DNA of 64,000 nucleotides from Paenibacillus xylanivorans (GTDB lineage Bacteria; Bacillota; Bacilli; Paenibacillales; Paenibacillaceae), in NCBI RefSeq assembly GCF_001280595.1, contig NZ_LITU01000071.1, positions 38,634 through 102,633 of the forward strand, written 5' to 3'. Position 1 is the stretch's first letter. Each line of letters opens with the position of its first letter. The notes beneath the pieces are model-generated. The model was not told where the DNA came from. It saw nothing but the letters and a program-made list of their open reading frames with translations, and searched no databases. This document shows positions 60,729-64,000 of this stretch, piece after piece. A program made the position numbers and the translations under genes.

Positions 60729-62366
60729 TTGAGAAAATCTTGGATTTCGATGTTGTTTCTGGTCTTTGCTTCGATGACTTTGTTGTCCGCATGCGGTTCA
60801 TCCGAGGAGACGGGTACAGGAAGCGACGGTAGCGGGGAGAGCGGTGGCCCTGTAACGATGACTTTCTTTGCCCCACAAGGTAAAGCGTCCATGGAAGAGA
60901 ATGAGTTCACCAAATTTATCGAAGACAAGTTCGATGTGACCCTGAAATGGGATCTGGCCCCGACGGACGCCTTGCAAGACCGCAGACAGCTGCTGTTGGC
61001 GAGTGGCGATTATCCTGAAGTGTTCCTCCATGGCAAGTTCACCACCTCAGACCTTCAGACATATGGCAAGCAGGGAGTATTCCTTCCGCTGCAAGATCTG
61101 ATCAAGCAGTACGGTCCGAATCTCACCAAGATTATGGAGGAGAAGCCGTATTTCAAAGAAGCGATTACTGCACCTGACGGCAACATCTATGCCCTGCCTA
61201 TTTTCAATGAATGTTACCACTGTACGTATGCACAGAAATACTGGATTAACACGGAATGGCTCGACAATCTGGGTCTGAAAATGCCGACCACGACCGATGA
61301 ACTCTACACGGTGTTGAAAGCGTTCAAGGAGCAAGACCCGAACGGCAATGGCAAGGCCGATGAGATTCCACTCACGGGTGCACCGAACAAGTATGTATGG
61401 AACGGCAACATCGATGCCTATCTCATGAACAGCTTTATTTACAATGATAACGACAAATACTTGATCGTGAACGACGGCAAGGTGGATTTTGCAGCGAATA
61501 AGGAAGAATGGAAAAAAGGGCTGGAGTACATGAACAAGCTGTACGCAGAAGGCCTGATTGATCCCGCTTCCTTCACGCAGAACGATCAGGCGATCGGACA
61601 GCTGGGTAACAAGGAAGGCGACGAAGTGGTCGGCTCCATTACGACAGCGTTGGTCAGCTACCTCGTGAACACGTATGACAAAGATATCACCCGCCACCAG
61701 CACTGGGACATCGTGCCTCCGCTGAAAGGGCCGGATGGCGTACAAACGACGGGCGCTACACAGAGCGTAGGTGAGTTTGAGTTTGCCATCACTAACAAAG
61801 CGACCGAAGCGCAACAGATTGCTGCCATCAAAATCGTGGATTATATGTTCAGCAAAGAAGGCGCCTTGTACGCAGAGTACGGGCCAACAGAAGGGAAAGG
61901 CTGGAAGAAGGCGGATGCTGATGAGAAAAACATCAATGGAGAGCCTGCCAAATACAGCTATTATAACCTGCCTGAGCGTGACCCGAATGTTGTAGTCAAC
62001 GAGAGTTGGTCACAGATCGGGGCACATGACCTGTCCAATACGTTCCGCAATCTGTTTGCAGAAGGTCAGAACCCATTGGAAGCAGAAGGCTATGGAACAC
62101 GTCTGGCGCAAGCGACCAATGTATATGAACCTTATGCACCAAAAGAAGTCTATCCTGCGAACGTATTTATCCGTCCTGAAGATACAGAAACTGCTGCGCA
62201 GCTCACGACGGCCGTCAAGGATTACGTGATGACCAATATGGCTCAATTTATTATCGGCAGCAAAAGCATTGAAAAGGAATGGGACGCGTACGTGAAAGGT
62301 TTTGATGGTCTGGGACTCAGCAATTACCTTGAGATTTACCAGCGTGCCATTGAGAAGAATCAATAA
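60729..62366 (+). CDS. Sugar-binding lipoprotein (LplA-type), second system
   Basis: This 545-residue family 1 solute-binding protein begins with a signal peptide (MRKSWISMLFLVFASMTLL) and the lipobox LLSAC, with Cys about residue 21. A Gly/Ser/Glu-rich linker follows, then TMTFFAPQGKASMEENEF and the usual YPEVFLHGKFTTSDLQ. The segment PNGNGKADEIPLTG resembles a calcium-binding loop found in several such proteins. The start is TTG at 60729 after AAGGAGG. The likely cargo is the fucosylated glycan used by the neighbouring GH29 and GH3 enzymes. Confidence 0.92.
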   Translation: MRKSWISMLFLVFASMTLLSACGSSEETGTGSDGSGESGGPVTMTFFAPQGKASMEENEFTKFIEDKFDVTLKWDLAPTDALQDRRQLLLASGDYPEVFLHGKFTTSDLQTYGKQGVFLPLQDLIKQYGPNLTKIMEEKPYFKEAITAPDGNIYALPIFNECYHCTYAQKYWINTEWLDNLGLKMPTTTDELYTVLKAFKEQDPNGNGKADEIPLTGAPNKYVWNGNIDAYLMNSFIYNDNDKYLIVNDGKVDFAANKEEWKKGLEYMNKLYAEGLIDPASFTQNDQAIGQLGNKEGDEVVGSITTALVSYLVNTYDKDITRHQHWDIVPPLKGPDGVQTTGATQSVGEFEFAITNKATEAQQIAAIKIVDYMFSKEGALYAEYGPTEGKGWKKADADEKNINGEPAKYSYYNLPERDPNVVVNESWSQIGAHDLSNTFRNLFAEGQNPLEAEGYGTRLAQATNVYEPYAPKEVYPANVFIRPEDTETAAQLTTAVKDYVMTNMAQFIIGSKSIEKEWDAYVKGFDGLGLSNYLEIYQRAIEKNQ

Positions 62367-62387
62367 AGGTTGATGGATTCATGATTG

Positions 62388-62432
62388 AGGCTGTCCCGAT
62401 GTCAACACAGGAATCGGGATGGTCTTCTCCTT
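62388..62432 (+). terminator. Probable terminator after the binding-protein gene
   Basis: TCCCGAT (62394-62400) pairs with ATCGGGA (62413-62419) and is followed by a pyrimidine- and T-rich tract. Confidence 0.6.
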
Positions 62433-62540
62433 TTGACAACCCCACTTCATCCGATATAATTTACTGAATATTTATGAAAATTAGCGACCAGATTAGCGTG
62501 GTTGTCGTCATGCACATAAACAGTGGTGGGGGTCTCGGAG

Positions 62541-64000
62541 ATGAACAACAGTTGGTTTAGACGTTTGCTGCTATCATATTTGCCCGTTTTTTTTATCGTG
62601 ACCACAATCCTGTTTATTATCTTCTTCCAGGTATTTAATGAACAGAACCGAAGAGAAGCACTCAAAGCCAATGAATTTCTGGCATCACAGGTAACGCAAT
62701 ATCTGGACAATTCACTGCGCTCCATCGACTTCAAGGTGCTGCGTGATATTTTGACCAATCCCAACCTGAAAAATTATTACTCGGTAACCGGAAGCGAGGA
62801 TGTGTATGCCGGAATTCAAGCGGTCCAGGTTATTGATGAATTGAAAATAGAGTATCCGCTGATTGATTCAATCTATCTGGTGAGATACAACGACGATACG
62901 GTGTTCAGCAACGGCAAGGCAGTGCCGATTGAGGAATTCCCCGATGCAGCATTTATTAAAGACAGCCGTGCTGCGGCAACACAAAAGTGGGTGGGGGCGA
63001 GATCCTTTAAGGCATTCCCGACTGAGGAAGGAAAACAGGTGATTACACTCATTCGCGGTGTGGGGAACGGCATAGGTCTGGTGGTCGTTAACGTGGATCT
63101 GCCTACCTTGCAGAAGTCTATCATGCAGATGTATGATCCCGAGTTCACCTTCGTCAACATCTTTAATCGATCAGGTGGCAATCTGTGGGATGGTGGAAAG
63201 CAGGAAAGCGCTAGGGAAGTATCTCCCAAAATGGCGTCAGGTGAAGTGTTCTCCGAATTTACATCCAGTTACAGCGGTTGGAAGGTACAGACCGGACTGA
63301 ATAATGGCAAGATCGTCAAATTCGCCCTGCAATTTTATAATATCTGGTTTGTTTTTGCTGTTGCCGTTGTCCTGATCGGCGTAGTGTGGGTGATCTATGT
63401 GACGCGAAGAAACTATAAACCCATTCAGCAGATTGTTACGTTAATTGAGACGGTGGCTTCGCAGAAACAGCCGGGGATGAGTCAACCAAAAGATAATGAG
63501 TTCCGTTTTATCCAGACCACGCTGGAGCAAATGATTAATCAAACCAGGCAGTATCAGGAGGAGCATGAAGAGAACCTGATTTTGCAGAAGAAATATTTCT
63601 TTCAGGAGCTGCTGGAGGGTACACGAGACTTCACCGGCAATGAGCTGATAGCGGAGATGAACAGGTTCAAGCTCCCGCAGTTGGAGGATCGATGGGCTGT
63701 AATTGTTGTGGAGATCGATCAGTATTCCCGGTTTATGGAGGAGTATCACAATCAGGATCAATCCCTCCTGAAATTCGTGTTATCCAGCATTCTGCAGGAG
63801 AGTGCAAGGCACGAAGGGACCGAAGTATGGGCAGAGTGGATATCGGATCAGCGGCTGTATGCAATACTCTGGATTCCCGAGATGGAGAAGGGTGAGGAAA
63901 CAGAGGAGAGGCTGCTCGCTGGTTATCTGGACAGGGTGGGGCAGTATCTGAACTTTACTGTGACCATCGGTATTGGGAGAGTGGCGGTCGATGTTCGTGG
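62541..64000 (+). CDS. Membrane-bound AraC-type sensor-regulator, N-terminal part
   Basis: The frame stays open from ATG 62541 to the window end (486 codons). It has an N-terminal membrane helix (LLLSYLPVFFIVTTILFIIFF), an outside Cache-like domain of about 240 residues, a second helix near residue 280 (FVFAVAVVLIGVVWVIYV), then a cytosolic part with QKKYFFQELLEG, which in this family precedes the AraC domain. The DNA-binding end lies beyond the window, so the AraC call rests on likeness to the 33,734 gene. It most likely regulates the second importer and the fucosidase genes. Confidence 0.8.
   Translation, partial: MNNSWFRRLLLSYLPVFFIVTTILFIIFFQVFNEQNRREALKANEFLASQVTQYLDNSLRSIDFKVLRDILTNPNLKNYYSVTGSEDVYAGIQAVQVIDELKIEYPLIDSIYLVRYNDDTVFSNGKAVPIEEFPDAAFIKDSRAAATQKWVGARSFKAFPTEEGKQVITLIRGVGNGIGLVVVNVDLPTLQKSIMQMYDPEFTFVNIFNRSGGNLWDGGKQESAREVSPKMASGEVFSEFTSSYSGWKVQTGLNNGKIVKFALQFYNIWFVFAVAVVLIGVVWVIYVTRRNYKPIQQIVTLIETVASQKQPGMSQPKDNEFRFIQTTLEQMINQTRQYQEEHEENLILQKKYFFQELLEGTRDFTGNELIAEMNRFKLPQLEDRWAVIVVEIDQYSRFMEEYHNQDQSLLKFVLSSILQESARHEGTEVWAEWISDQRLYAILWIPEMEKGEETEERLLAGYLDRVGQYLNFTVTIGIGRVAVDVR

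Noticed and set aside
1..64000. CRISPR arrays
   Set aside because: No regularly spaced short repeats were found; the repeated units seen are ssrA fragments and the three structured elements.

Overview
The window looks like chromosomal DNA of a Paenibacillus-type, moderate-GC, endospore-former-lineage Firmicute. Supporting signs are strong AGGAGG ribosome sites, a cggR-gap-pgk-tpiA-gpmI-eno glycolytic cluster, a CtsR box in front of clpP, a B. subtilis-like pspA-ydjGHI cluster, and Lpl-type sugar importers paired with membrane-bound AraC sensors. All assignments come from reading the sequence; no database search was made.

Layout. 1-2,000: tail of an RsiV/DUF3298-like protein, clpP and tRNA-Arg(CCG). 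2,000-9,500: the CggR-controlled lower-glycolysis operon. 9,600-13,020: a visibly AT-rich insert with a small exported protein and a MacB/FtsX-type ABC transporter. 13,100-18,400: secG, rnr (RNase R with a very long Gly/Arg/Lys tail), smpB and ssrA (tmRNA), the trans-translation and RNA quality-control block. 18,366-23,078: a genomic island inserted at the 3' end of ssrA. It is bounded by an 80-bp perfect repeat of the ssrA 3' end and carries a helicase-phospholipase D fusion resembling Mokosh type II (MkoC) plus a PD-(D/E)XK-like protein. Further decayed ssrA fragments lie inside and beyond it. 23,300-29,850: a small membrane protein, a nucleotide-binding-fold protein, an MscS channel, a glycosyltransferase, an aldo/keto reductase and a GT2 enzyme.

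30,180-37,230: a glycan import and degradation operon (binding lipoprotein, two permeases, AraC sensor, GH88 unsaturated uronyl hydrolase). 37,350-42,570: a four-carbon acid sugar (threonate/erythronate type) pathway with a PdxA2-like dehydrogenase, DUF1537 kinase, KdgT-like permease and an odd PrpR-like regulator. 42,700-46,420: the PspA envelope-stress operon. 46,500-49,100: a DUF896 protein and an MhqO-like dioxygenase sharing an inverted operator, then LtrA. 49,300-64,000: a second glycan region with a domain-swapped GH3, two GH29 fucosidases, a sugar isomerase, a Gfo/Idh/MocA dehydrogenase, a second Lpl-type importer and a second membrane AraC sensor cut by the window end. Neither importer has its own ATPase, so both probably use a shared MsmX-type ATPase encoded elsewhere.

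The two observations most likely to be new are the ssrA island with the helicase-PLD plus PD-(D/E)XK pair, and a family of three dispersed intergenic repeats (7,975; 55,353; 56,756) that fold into one long stem with compensatory base changes between copies.
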